Positions 1 to 11,591 of a stretch of DNA of 64,000 nucleotides are shown piece by piece. Origin of the DNA: Mycteria americana (taxonomy: Eukaryota > Chordata > Aves > Ciconiiformes > Ciconiidae); the NCBI RefSeq assembly GCF_035582795.1, contig NC_134367.1:85295062-85359061 (forward strand), in the 5' to 3' direction. The notes below the pieces were generated by a model. The model saw only the letters and a list, made by a program, of their open reading frames with translations, made no database searches and was not told where the DNA came from. Position 1 is the stretch's first letter. Each line of letters opens with the position of its first letter. Made by a program: the position numbers and the translations under genes.

Positions 1-2094
1 TTCCAGGGAGATTTGGCTTTTCAAGTCTTACTTTTGATCTCTGTATGATCTTTCAAACAGGGAACGATGAATTCTTTGATGTGGATTCTTGCATAAACAG
101 AAGCAACGAACTACAGAGCACCTAACTGCAAGCAAGGAAACGTGAGCCAAGGTTGAAGTAATGCAAAATAACTTTTCTAAAAGTAGGGGGGAAATGGAAA
201 GGGGAAATGCAAAGTGGAGTCCAGAGAGAAACACCACCACCACTGTCCAACCAAGCAAGCAACAAAGATTATAAAAGCCAGCCTGAAAAAAATTAAACCC
301 TTCCTGTGTGTTGTGGAGCTTGGTATGCAGTCTTTTATCTCTCATTTGAGAGCTACTATAGAGCCACGCTATTGTGAGGCAAACTGCAAAAAAAGAAAGG
401 CTACGAGAGCACTGAAGAAATGTGGGATCCAGACACGAATGTGTACTAGAAAAGAGCATTTTCTCCTTCGCCTTTACTCCTCTTTTACCCGTATAATTAA
501 ACACAAGGACAAATGGAAAACTCAGTTACCGCAATGCTTCACTCTGTTCCCCGCTCTGCTAATAAATAAGGCACCAGGGGGCCTCAGTCATTCATTAGCA
601 AGAAAACCAGGGCACATTAACTCTACTTGCTGAATTAATACACTTCAAAGTCTTCATTTAGCACGAGTAAAAACAATGTCTGCAAGGAAAAAGAGGAAAG
701 GGCAATGGAAAAGGAGCATTAAAGCTCACCTATGCGGAAATTTGCAGTAAAATGACTAGAAAAATGTGACTCAATCTCAGTTTTACTGTTTGCATGGCAA
801 GTCTCTGAAAGCATGGTTTCATGGTGGGAAAATGACAAAACGCCCTTACTTACCAGTGTCACAAAGGGGAAAGGAGTGACTTAAAAATGAATAGAAAAAG
901 AATTCATTTGAGACCTTCTGATCAGCTCTAGTGATAGATAGTGAGAGGTGTTTAGAGCTATCTACACTGTTTGTGAAGGAAGCCCAAGTCAGAGATGAAA
1001 CTCATTAACTTCAGGGTTGTTTAGCTGTAATTTAAGAGAGTTCCCTCTTTCAGGTTTTCCTCAGAGTGATACCTACACATACAAACTCAAATTAGACTCT
1101 TATTCTGTCAGAGTATTACAAATCAGTGCGTCCACAGAAGTAGATTTCTCTGATGTCAGTCAGGTTATATGTAGTCTTTCTCCTGCAGACATTGGGTTTA
1201 TAACTGCTAGCATACTCTAAACCATTCAACAGCTGCCTGACAGATTAATTCAAAGGAACTCATTTTCTACCACATTACCTTGATTTTACTTTTTTTTTTT
1301 TCTCTCTATCAAACACAGGAATTACAGCCATGTGAGTTCCTGTAAGGGGACTGCACAGCAAAGTAACACAGCTGTGGGATCCAGACAATTACAAGGAGCC
1401 TAAAAAAAACCTCCTCTGATGCCTAATCTATTTTCTGTTTCAGGCAGCTGCAGCTGGATGCATCCTGCAGCTCCAGGCAGCACACCGATCCACGATATGA
1501 AGAACAAAAGATTGTTCTCTTGCACAACTCTGGGAAGCCTCTCAAACCATGAAAATGGACAAGCACCCAAGGAAACGGTACCTGAAGCCTCTCCCTTTAG
1601 AATTAGTAATTTACCTAGCCATCTGAAACACTGAATCGGAAATTACTGTAACTTAAGTGATATCAGGCAATTTTGCATTAAGAAAATGACTCCTGATCCA
1701 TATATGACTCTGGCTAACTCGAGGATGATAAACCGTGTAGTTAGGTGGCTATTTAACTTAATGACACTAATACAGTATTTAAAGTTTAAGACATCATTTG
1801 TGTTATGCAACTTGATTATATACCTTGACATCAAGGATTAAATTCTGTGACTTGCCTGAAGGCATATTGTACTCAGCTGTATTTTGCAGCTGAATGTTTT
1901 GATATCCTGTGACTAGACTGACTGTGTTTTAAACATCTCATGAGCTCATGAGACCAATGGCGACTCAGTGGAACAAATGCAGAATCTGAAATACAGACAG
2001 ATACAGAAAATAAGATATCTCATTTCTGACATAGCCTTCTGCGACACATGACTATTTCCACATTCTCCAAACCATTATTATATTTCAGATTGCT

Positions 2095-2168
2095 ATTGCT
2101 AGAATAATTATTTTGTTTATATTCTAGCCATATTGCTAGAATAATTATTTTGTTTGTATTATTCCTTG
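2095..2168. repeat. 37-bp direct tandem repeat, two copies
   Basis: attgctagaataattatttt begins both copies at 2095 and 2132. The first 24 bases are identical and the tails have diverged. Confidence 0.85.
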
Positions 2169-3284
2169 TTAGTATTTGAAGTGACAGAATCTTTAAATGT
2201 GTTTCACAAGGCTCCCTTTTCCTGTGACAGCACCAATCGTGACTTCACTTTAACGTAATATAAATTGGTTATATGAAGGTCCTTCTTGCCCTACCGATCT
2301 TTTGAGAAAAATGCTTAGCCCACCCCCCTGCCATTTGCAGCATGCATATCTTTGCAGAAAAGTCTGAGGGCTGTGCTCCTGAACTTCACGGTTTAAGACT
2401 ACCTGACAGGTAGCAGAGCTGCTGACCCGATTCCTATGTTAACAATCTTGCTTTTAACCACCTAAAGTTTCAAAATTTTCACATCCCACTAGTGAGCTTG
2501 AAGCTGCTGATATCACTTGATACCAAGTATTTATAAGCAGACAGTAATTTGGCACAGAACATCCCTTGAGACTGAAGGACACCAGTAGCCATCATTGCTC
2601 AGTAAATCACATGAAAGGAATGAGGAGCAGACCCAGAAGGGGTCTTACTCGTCATAGATATGGCATTGAGACCCTCACATCCCCTTCTGCACACTCAGTC
2701 ACTGCAAGGTCCAAATTTCAGCTGGTGCATACCCAACTCTATAGCTTGACCCTGCCCGATGCCTAGGCCGCATCAGAACTTTCGATGAGACGTTTCTTTG
2801 CCTGTCTCACACCACCCTTCCCAGTGAAGCTCCCTCCAAGCACTGTGCCCTTCCATACCCAAAAGCTTCAGCTGCATTTTGACAGTAAGAAGCCTCCCGT
2901 ATTCACTCCAGTCCTTCTAAAATTGCAGTATGGTGGATTAATCCACCTCACACATGGAGAACAAATACAGCTCTCATATTTTCCAGGACTTCCATCAGCC
3001 CCAGAGCTTTCAGTGGAGAGGGGTAGTGCAGCCCCTCAGTGTTAGCTCTAAGAACTGAAAACAGGACCACAAAATGGATAAATACCTATTTTGTGTGCTG
3101 GAGTAGGGCTCCTATAAAACAGAAATGCAAAGAGCCATGAAGATTAACATGCTTTCAGAATGACTGGGAGGAAAACCAACACCAACCCCCCAACACCCAC
3201 TGCCCCAAAGGTAAGCTTAGTGTAGGAAACCAAACAGTCTCTATAGACAGTTCTTCTTAAGAACTGCATTCACTATTGTGCACC

Positions 3285-3812
3285 CCAAGCATTAAAGTCA
3301 AAGCCCTGGTCAGGTAGCAAGACAACTACATTCATCTACTCAGGACTCATAAGACCATGTCTGGAGTACATCTGTATCATTTGGGGCCCTCAGGGCAAGA
3401 AAGATATTCACAAACTGGAGAATATCCACTGAAGACCACTAAGGTGGTTAGAGGGCTGGAGTACGTGGCATATGAGGAACGGGTGAAGCAACTGCTGTCT
3501 TCTGCTACCTGGAGAAAGGACCTAGAGCCAAACCCTTTGCATAGTTGCACAGGGAAAGGACTAGAAGCAATGGTCACTAGTTGCATCAAAGCAAATTCCC
3601 ATTGGACTTGAGGACTTCAACACCAAAGTGGTTCGGTACTGAGATGTTGTCCAGGGAGGCTGTAGCATCTCCACCTTTGGAGATTTCATAAGTTGACTGG
3701 ACAAGGTCCTGAGCAATCTGCTCTTACATGGAAGTTGTCCCAGCTCTGAGCAGGACATTGGACTTGACACACTCCAGAGGTTCCCTCCAATCTAAATTTC
3801 TGTATGAATTTT
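3285..3812 (+). mobile_element. CR1 LINE fragment, 3' end
   Basis: ctcataagaccatgtctgga, catttggggccctcagggc, aggtggttagagggctggag and ccagaggttccctccaatct follow, in order, the 3' portion of avian CR1 elements. The end ttctgtatgaatt is a decayed form of the CR1 tail (attctatgatt). The translated remnant includes EYPLKTTKVVRGLEYVAYEE, diverged. It is 5'-truncated, as nearly all CR1 copies are. Confidence 0.85.
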
Positions 3813-6666
3813 CTAAGAAGGCATATAGGCAACATAAATTTGGGGAAAAAATAGTATTATGTGTGTTGGTCTTTTTATTTGCCTTTTGGAGTCAAGATTA
3901 TTGGGGGTCATGTGTATGAGAGCTGAGGCTTTAGGAGAAAACATTCTTCACAAACTCTTATTGTGTGTTCCTTAACCATTGTACATTTGTTGCTCATTAA
4001 AACAATGTCTTAAGGAGTTTTTGTATAAGAACTTGCTCATCCTCCCTTTGTGATTCTTCATTCAAGTAAAAATCAAGCTGAAAATGACAAAAAAATAAAA
4101 TTGCATAATTGCAGGAGCATAAATTTGTCACAGCACTGGAGAACAAAAATGAAGCTAAATTTTCTTGCTCCACTAGTAATAAAATACTGTATCAGAACAA
4201 ATGTATAATATCCAGAGGTTTTCAGACCCTAATGACATTTCTCACAGGCAGCCAATCTAGCAGACAAACTAAGAAATGATCAGACAAATATGAGTAGTGC
4301 CAACTTGTATTTCAAAAGTTTGGATTCCAGGGAACACCCAGTGAGGACTGAGCTTTCACAGGGACCACATAAATCTGTGGCAGCACCTCCCCCGAGAGAA
4401 ACAATTTCTTCCTCTCTGTCTTAATCAATGGCTAACATTAAAAACTTCTTTACTGGCAAAGTCCAGACTCTCAAGTTCGTAAAATTAATCAGGAAAATCT
4501 ACCAGCTAGAGGAGTGTAAGACAGACAGCTAGGGTAAAGCACATGAAGACCACAGCCATCTGTCATTGCTGAAAGTTGCTCCTGCCACGACAGAGCATGG
4601 ACATGTCTATCTGGAGAAGATCCATCATGACCATTTTTTTTGGCCCAGGACCAAATACATTTTATTTAATTGATACAGAGGCCATATCAAACTTCATACT
4701 CTGCCCTATTAGTTGGGTGTAACACAGTACAGGATCTAGCAGACATGCCAGGATTTAGGCTGAAACAACTGTGAAGCAAGCCCCATTGGTTCTGCAGGTT
4801 AAGGTCAGCTAAAAATGTTAGTGTGGCATGTCAGCATGACAGCTGAGTTACAAGGCATATAAGCACAGAAACCGATTGCAGCGCATCAGTCTTTTACTGT
4901 TTTGAAGAAATCAGTGTCATGGTTGCACTGCCACTTGGGAGCCAAGAGCCTAGAAGGATATTCTGCCTGGAAGAGAATGAAATTAGCTGTGTGGTTTGCC
5001 ATTTCCCCCTATGTGTATGTTCGAAAGAACAACAGGCCGCTAAGATAAATGATTAATTACAGTACGATCACTTAAAAATACATGAGATACATCTGCTCAA
5101 AGGTTAATAACCAATAAGACAGTCTGTAATACAATGCAAAGGAAAAAAATCTCATGCTTACAAACGCATCATCAGGGACCTTTGGATTCAAGCTGCTGGA
5201 TAGGTTTAGCAGCTTGTTAGCAGACTAGTGCTTTGTCGCTGTTTATTATTAGAGAGGCCCCTGTGACATGCTTGGTGTACAGTTAATGTGCACAGCAAGT
5301 CATAGCTAGAGGATCTAGTCTTGGAAGAGGTGGTGAAGCTGGGGATTAGAAATCGTTTTGGGAGTACTTAACTTGGGAGAGCAGCTGCGCCGTGAAACGC
5401 CAGCAGTGGCTCACCAGGGTATCCAGGGCTGCCTCAGGAATGAGGGGGGTCATGCTTGGCAGCGTGCCCTCCCTCAGGTAGGAAGCTGGACGGACTGCAC
5501 TATTACTCTCTTCTGGCTTATCTGCTTAGGTCTCTTATCTGCATAAAGCAGGGAAGAGAGGTGGGACGAACAAAGCCTCATGCTCTTGGGTTTTGTCCTC
5601 AAACAGAATTGGATCTGGGATCCCACAGTTTATCCCAGTGCCTGAAGAGAGTGCTGTGGTCAGTCGGATATTCTGGTTCTACTGGGAAAGAAAGAGACTG
5701 GAAAGGTTTCCAAAATCCAGTATAACTCAGCAACTCTGCATCTCAGTCTCCCTCACCCTATCGCCAGCAGCATACTGCTGAACTACCTGAAGACCACAAA
5801 AGCACAGCACAACCACCATCATGCTAACTGCTCCCCCCACCTCCCAAACTTCACACACATCTGCATCCACTCCCATAAAATCTTCCTCTTCAGTCCTCTT
5901 CCACCACATTTCCCTTCTCCATAACCCTACATTCAGCTCCTGGAAAGATTTCCACTGTCATCCCCAATGCTGCTGTGCAAGTTATTGGGTTGCCACTTGG
6001 CATGCCCCACCAACATCTCTCTGTACAGGAGGCCATTTTCCTCATGTTGAAGTTCCTGCACTACGCAGCTCCTCTGTGTGCTTCCTGCGTGTTCTAGACA
6101 CCCCATGGAGTAGGAAACACCGCCTACCCAGAGCAAGCAACACCACCATAAGCTGAATGGACTCTGGTGAATACTTAAGACAAAGAAGCCAAAGGCTGAA
6201 ATAGACCATCATGGCTACTTGTGGGAATGGCAGTCTGTCCCCATTCATCAACTCCAGAATCCTTCTGGAATAAAATAGAAGAGCATTAAGTTACTGTAGC
6301 CCCATCTGCTTTACCACAAAGCAGCAGGGAAGCCCACTCGCTGCATTCCACTGGCCACTGAGCCTTTTGTTAGCGAAGCAAAGCTCCAGAGTCATCAATA
6401 TGTACATTTGTAGGATGCAATATACTGACCTTTCACTTATTTTATTGATATGCTGTCCTAAACTTATTTGTAAGATAAAGAACAGATTTCAAGTGGAGTA
6501 GAATTTAAACAAAGGAGGTGATTCAATCACTTAACGAACAAACTTCTGCCAGATTCCCAGCTGGGGACTCAGGTTCTGGAAGTAATATTTAGTTCTTACA
6601 GACAGGCCAAGCAGGGTGCTTCTCGCAACTGTATTCTCTATAGCCATATGTGTTTCACACCCTGCT

Positions 6667-6683
6667 CCCCCCCCCCCCCCCCC
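6667..6683. repeat. Poly-C tract (17 C)
   Basis: Seventeen consecutive C bases, flanked by cctgct and agcaaaa. Likely length-variable and sequencing-error prone. Confidence 0.95.
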
Positions 6684-7315
6684 AGCAAAATCTCCAAGCA
6701 ATACACTATGAAATGCTACACAAAAAAACAGTCTGCATTTAACCATAGGTTAAACTGATGCGTTGTGACACTGCCATTGAGGGGCCATTATCCTCTAGTA
6801 ATCATGTCATTCTTAATTATATGCCTGCAAGTTAAAAATCTAATATGTTGTGACAAAACTGTGCAATTGGAGAACTGCAGAGTAAGCAGTTTGCCAACTT
6901 GGAACAACACTGGACAGGACACTGGGTTTCAGAAAGCCACACTGGATTTTCACTATGAGGAGAGAGTCCTTTACAGGTTAAAAAGTGAGTAAAGTTGGGG
7001 TTTTCAAACACCCTTCAGATGGAAAGGTGTCTGAACCGCCCCATTAAGTCATCAGGAAGCCAGTACTACTTTCAGCAGATTTCACTTTTTTTGCAGCTTA
7101 TTACATCATTGATAAATATCACTAATGGTTTTACTGTTAAATATTTTTGTGTGTGCTGGAAGATCTGAATGGAAGCATTTAAGAAAACATTTAACTTACC
7201 TCTGGAATAAATCTAAGAAGTATTTTGTCTTTTGTTTAACCATTGAAGCAATTGTTCTCCTTTTCTAGGAAAAACTTGGGAACCTACTATTTTTTGTAGC
7301 AAAAAAGGTGAACTG

Positions 7316-7445
7316 TAGTTACACTGAAATCTTTTCTTCAACCAGAGACTGACATGATTACCAGTCCTAGCCTATTATAATAGTTACACTGAAATCTTTT
7401 CTTCAACCAGAGACTGACATGATTACCAGTCCTAGCCTATTATAA
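7316..7445. repeat. Perfect 65-bp tandem duplication
   Basis: Copy 1 (7316-7380) and copy 2 (7381-7445) are identical over all 65 bases, both starting tagttacactgaaatctttt and ending cctattataa. Either a very recent duplication or an assembly artefact. Confidence 0.97.
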
Positions 7446-7700
7446 TAATTTAAAAATCATGTTAATAATGAAATAAAACACATCCCATTTTCCACTACCT
7501 TTCTAACCCAAAACACAATGTAAAAATATATCTGAAATTTACTTGCTCCTGAGCAAGACTACAACAGTCAGACACTAATAAGCAACAGTCAGGAAAAGGA
7601 TAGGGTAGATGAATTAGATCCAGGCCAGCATGAGAAAACCCTGTGTTATAAAAAGATGCCATTGACTCTCCAGGGTTAGAACAAGGAATCAGAAAATTCA

Positions 7701-7750
7701 CATTTTTATCATTACTTGTGAACATTTTTATCATATACTTGTGAACATTT
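7701..7750. repeat. Short tandem repeat of 22 bp
   Basis: catttttatcattacttgtg repeats at 7701 and, slightly altered, at 7723; catttaa begins a decayed third unit. Confidence 0.75.
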
Positions 7751-8159
7751 AACTGAAAAAATATGATAGGCACAGGACAGATATCCTGGAATGGCTAATG
7801 CCAAATCTCATCAAAGGATGAGACTCCTGCCCAGACTGTGATTAAAATAAGGAACTCAACACCACAGATCATTTTAGAGGCCAAAGATTTAGCATGACTC
7901 AGTGAGAAAGCAAACGTGTAGGAATAAAGAACTCCACAGCGTCAGGACCCAGAGCACGCGCCAACCACTAGCAGCTTAGCTGGCTGTTCAAGGCCATCCG
8001 GTTGACAGAAGGTATGAAGAAAACTTGAAGGAACTTCAGCAGCGGCTCATCCACAAACAGCTGTGTTGGGAGGCCTCAGCAAGGGCAACCCTCTTTCCAT
8101 TCAAGGCTGCTTTAAAGCTGAGGCTCTCACCTGAGCTGTACCACAGCCATGCACCCCAT

Positions 8160-8360
8160 TGATCCAGGTCCTGGCCAACTTCCCAGCTTGACTGCAGGCC
8201 TGCCTCACCACCATGGACTTGCCTGTCAACCACTGATCCTGGTCACTGTGTCCAGACCTGATTATGATCCTGACTCAATTTCCCAGCTTGACTTCAGACC
8301 TACCCTGTCAATACAGATTTGCTTGGTGGTCTGGCCCCTGGGCTGAACCCGACTACCCTC
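8160..8360. repeat. Degenerate tandem repeat of about 100 bp
   Basis: tcccagcttgactgcaggcc at 8181 recurs as tcccagcttgacttcagacc at 8281, with matching flanks (gatccaggtcctgg / gatcctgactc upstream; tggacttgcctg / agatttgcttg downstream). The surrounding 8.05-8.45 kb is locally GC-rich. No family recognised. Confidence 0.65.
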
Positions 8361-9767
8361 ATCGGCACTGTCTGCCTCACTTGGGGTATGATGGGACTGG
8401 TCCCTTGCTGGTGAAGCCACTGCTTCTGCTGGCCTCCTTTCCCTGAGGGAACTGCTTTGCCCTTGCTGCACCCTGACATAGAGCTACAACAGCTGAAGCT
8501 AGAAACAAGTATTTGCTGAGAAACAAAACCTGATGTTTGAGGCTCACTGTCCTCATTTTTAGGGGCTGGAATGCTGAAGGTTGCTTCGAAGTTGTGCAAA
8601 CTGCCACATCTACACTGCTGACACAGATCTGCTGAAGCTTCCCCTAATCTAGTGCTAGCTACTGTCAGATGTGATGCCAGAGTTAACAGAGAGTCACTCA
8701 GTCTATAAACTCAGTCCACAGTAATACTGTTTCTCTTTGCCCTACAGACTACATAGGAGCTCACGCATTAACACTAGAAGTTCTGCTGAGGTGTATTCTC
8801 CTTGACATCTTTGTCATTGCTTAGCACAGAATTAGCTGACCAGGGTTTAGTAAATTAGCAATTGTCATAATGCACAAAGAGGAATATTGTGTTGGTCCAA
8901 ATACAAAGCAGGCAATCATCAATTTTAAAGGATCAGAATAAAAAAAATCAAAGTATACAGTAAAGAATGAACTAAAGGCCCAATTCCTTCCATGTGTAGT
9001 CACCAGCACGGATCAACACCAATCTCCTCCCGTAACTCCACACACCACCCTTTAGATCCCAGTAGCTCTCCTTCCTGCCCCACTATCCACCTTTCCAATG
9101 GGTCACTTGACAGGCACACTGTTCTCCAGCTGCCCACAGTACTACAGAGCCCTTTGCCATCCCTCCTGCGGCACTCACATGCTGTAGCCGTAAAAGTTGA
9201 GTCTAAATCTCAGCATCACCACCTTCAACAGGCCACACTTCACTTCGCTTGCAACTTGCCCTGCAGCTACAGCACACCTGCAGCCGCACAGACAGCCTCT
9301 GTGTGCTGTGGCACCAGGCAGCAAAGAACCCTGTCACCTAGAGACTCGGCACCAGGGCATCTTCAAGCAGAGGGATAAATTCTGCCCCCCATTTAATCTA
9401 GTTCTTGCTCTGTATTTCCACTAACATAGAAGTCTGAAGTATGGTATAACTGAATTATGCTTACTTGACAAAGTTAAACAAGAGTTAACAACCAGTAAAA
9501 AGTCTGTGTCAAAAGAGAGGAGGCTGTATGTTCTTTAACCGCTCTCCTGTATTGGTTTTAAATAAAAGTATCTTACTGGTTTCAAAATACAAAAGCCCTA
9601 ACAGCAGTTTTTCCCCATAGTGTTGCGTCTTAGAAGAGAAGTATCATCACTAGACATGAGAGTTAGCGAAAACCCAGAACTCAACAGGAGAAGAGATGCG
9701 AGAGACCACGTATCACTTCCTTCTGCAGGCATGACTTTTTTTTTTATAGAAAATAAAAACAAAAAAA

Positions 9768-9773
9768 TTTTAT
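9768..9773 (-). terminator. NID1: Candidate NID1 polyadenylation signal (AATAAA)
   Basis: The minus strand reads GTCAATAAAATTTTTTTG. A T-rich stretch follows downstream (about 9725-9767), suitable as a downstream element, so cleavage would fall near 9750. Confidence 0.5.
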
Positions 9774-10381
9774 TGACTGTACTGTAGATATCTGTACAGA
9801 GTGTAAACTTTAATATTTCACCAGATACGTGAATAATTCTGGAGAAAGAGTTATCAAGCACCTTCATTTCAACACATTTTTTATATTTACAGTAAGACAT
9901 ACCTGATTAAGTGTATGAATAAAATGAATTAAAAATTATAAAAAGTTATTTAAAAAAATCTTTTAAATGTTTATATGGTTTGTTATTTTATGATAAATAT
10001 ACAGTTAAAGAGGAATATGTCAGTAAAGACTCAGAATTGGCTCTGTTTAAAACTGTTACTGTAGTGTCTGAAGAGGGAGTGAGGAAATGGGGATGTTAGC
10101 TTACTGCTGTGATCATGACATTGTGAAATGTGTCCTGGCAAAAGGCTCACAAACCCTGTTTTTTTCTGCTGCTGTAGGTTGGCTTGTGGGTTAGCTTCCT
10201 TCCCAACACACAGTGCGGAAGCCAAACTTCACTCTCAGATTTGTACTGCTGATTTGACATAAGAATATGCATTTTGGTTTTCCCTCCCCACTCCAAACTT
10301 ACTGCTTTGATTTTCAGCACAACTTTTTGCTGTTACTGAACATTGGCACACAAATGGGGCATCACCATCTTTTTTCTTTTA

Positions 10382-10388
10382 AGCACCA
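10382..10388 (-). promoter_or_regulatory. miR-29 seed match in the NID1 3'UTR
   Basis: The mRNA reads TGGTGCT, complementary to miR-29 nucleotides 2-8 (7mer-m8; the next base is T, so it is not an 8mer). Basement-membrane and collagen transcripts are established miR-29 targets; function of this site is inference. Confidence 0.35.
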
Positions 10389-11308
10389 AGACACAGGTGA
10401 CCTTTCTGGAAAACAGATTTTTAACTGCCATGGTTTCTCATGGTCTAAGAAAAGGCATGGCATGGTTTGCTAAAGAAGAAAGATGGCTAGGATAGGATTC
10501 AAAGACCACTTTCAGACTTACAGAATCAAACACAGAAATATTATTTTAAAAGCTCTCAGGAAGCAAATGTGACTGTGTGTCTCTTTAAAACCAAATACCT
10601 CCAAATGAATCAACATCCATTCTTTGATGAACTATCAGCAATTGAGATCTATATCCAAAGTTTGTTTAGTGGATTTCAGGAAACTACTCGGGAATCCACC
10701 TCAGACAGAGGAAAAATAAATCTCTTAAAATCCAACAAAAACTTCACATATATCCACTAAGCAGTGCTGATTATCTATAAAGAATCACATGCTGTGGGAA
10801 AGGATCACATGAGCCAAGGTGAAAACCACCCTCATAGCACATGGATAAAGTGTTTCCATAATACAAGAGTCAAAAGCTGAGATTCAAGTTCTGGAAGCAG
10901 AAGGACTGGTAGTGGGAAGGAATGCAGTTAGGCATTAAATCTGTGATATTACTGGGTGTTCCCACCCACATCTATTAATCCTTGGGACCCCCTGGTTGCT
11001 TCTCAGCTAGAGATATGGCCCAGCCGCATATATGATGGGCTAAGCACGCCACTATGCAGGTAACTGCTGCATGCTCTGAGGTACAACCTAGTCTCAGGAT
11101 TTGGGTCATGTCATCCTGTTTACTCTGTTTGGTATTTGTTACTTTAATTTTGCCAGGAGACACTTCCTCATAGCCCAGCACAGGTGCAACTAAGGCCTCC
11201 ACATTTACCTTTAAAAGCAAAAAGATAATATTACAAGAAACAGGATGCAGTTGGACCCAAGCTGGGCAGCTCTGTCTTGCCTAACTGCTACAAAACAGTT
11301 GTTGCCTG

Positions 11309-11327
11309 CGTGTGTGTGTGTGTGTGC
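11309..11327. repeat. TG/CA dinucleotide repeat in the NID1 3'UTR
   Basis: An uninterrupted run of about nine TG units on the plus strand, followed by cacgcgtg. In the NID1 mRNA this is a CA repeat about 140 nt after the stop codon. Confidence 0.9.
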
Positions 11328-11469
11328 ACGCGTGTCTGCACGTGCGCATTGTGGCTTGCTGTCAGCAGCATGGAACACTTATCTTTAGGGCCTGATCGTG
11401 CTGATAGGGGTGAATTGTTTACAGCACATTTCCAAAAGGTGTCTGCTGCTCTAAAGCTTATTTTAATGC

Positions 11470-11591
11470 TCAGTTTCTTTCTATACAATCCACTCCAACT
11501 GTGTTGTCAGGGCAGCGGCAAGAACGGCCTCCTGGGGTAGCTAAGCAGAGGTGAGTACAACCGCCATTATTCACTGTACAGTAGTTATGTC
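11470..11591 (-). CDS. NID1: NID1 exon 20, coding part (EGF6 and stop)
   Basis: Residues 1215-1254 and stop. [20 protein letters not shown] and [16 protein letters not shown] form the C-terminal EGF module; human ends GVDCIERK. Acceptor TTTTCCAG. The exon continues into the 3'UTR. Confidence 0.97.

Larger units (their letters stand above)
1..9749. other. NID1 3' flank, no gene recognised
   Basis: AT-rich sequence with no open frame longer than about 160 codons and none with family resemblance or splice-site support. Contents I can name are the CR1 copy, four local tandem repeats and a poly-C tract, listed separately. In mammals the next gene on this side is LYST; no LYST exon was recognised. 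Confidence 0.7.
9750..11469 (-). other. NID1: Inferred NID1 3'UTR
   Basis: About 1.7 kb between the stop codon and the first good AATAAA on the minus strand (9768-9773). The length is close to what I remember for mammalian NID1. It contains a CA repeat, an isolated miR-29 seed match and an AT-rich last 500 bases. The cleavage site is inferred; I see no closer canonical AATAAA. Confidence 0.55.

Noticed and set aside
214..633. Overlapping plus- and minus-strand open frames of 139 and 158 codons at the left edge
   Set aside because: Low-complexity translations on opposite strands with no domain, splice context or start support; consistent with chance.
3357..3611. An 84-codon plus-strand open frame
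   Set aside because: It is decayed CR1 3' sequence, not a gene.
10975..11220. An 81-codon minus-strand open frame just after the NID1 stop
   Set aside because: It lies inside the inferred 3'UTR, with no splice signal or homologue known to me.
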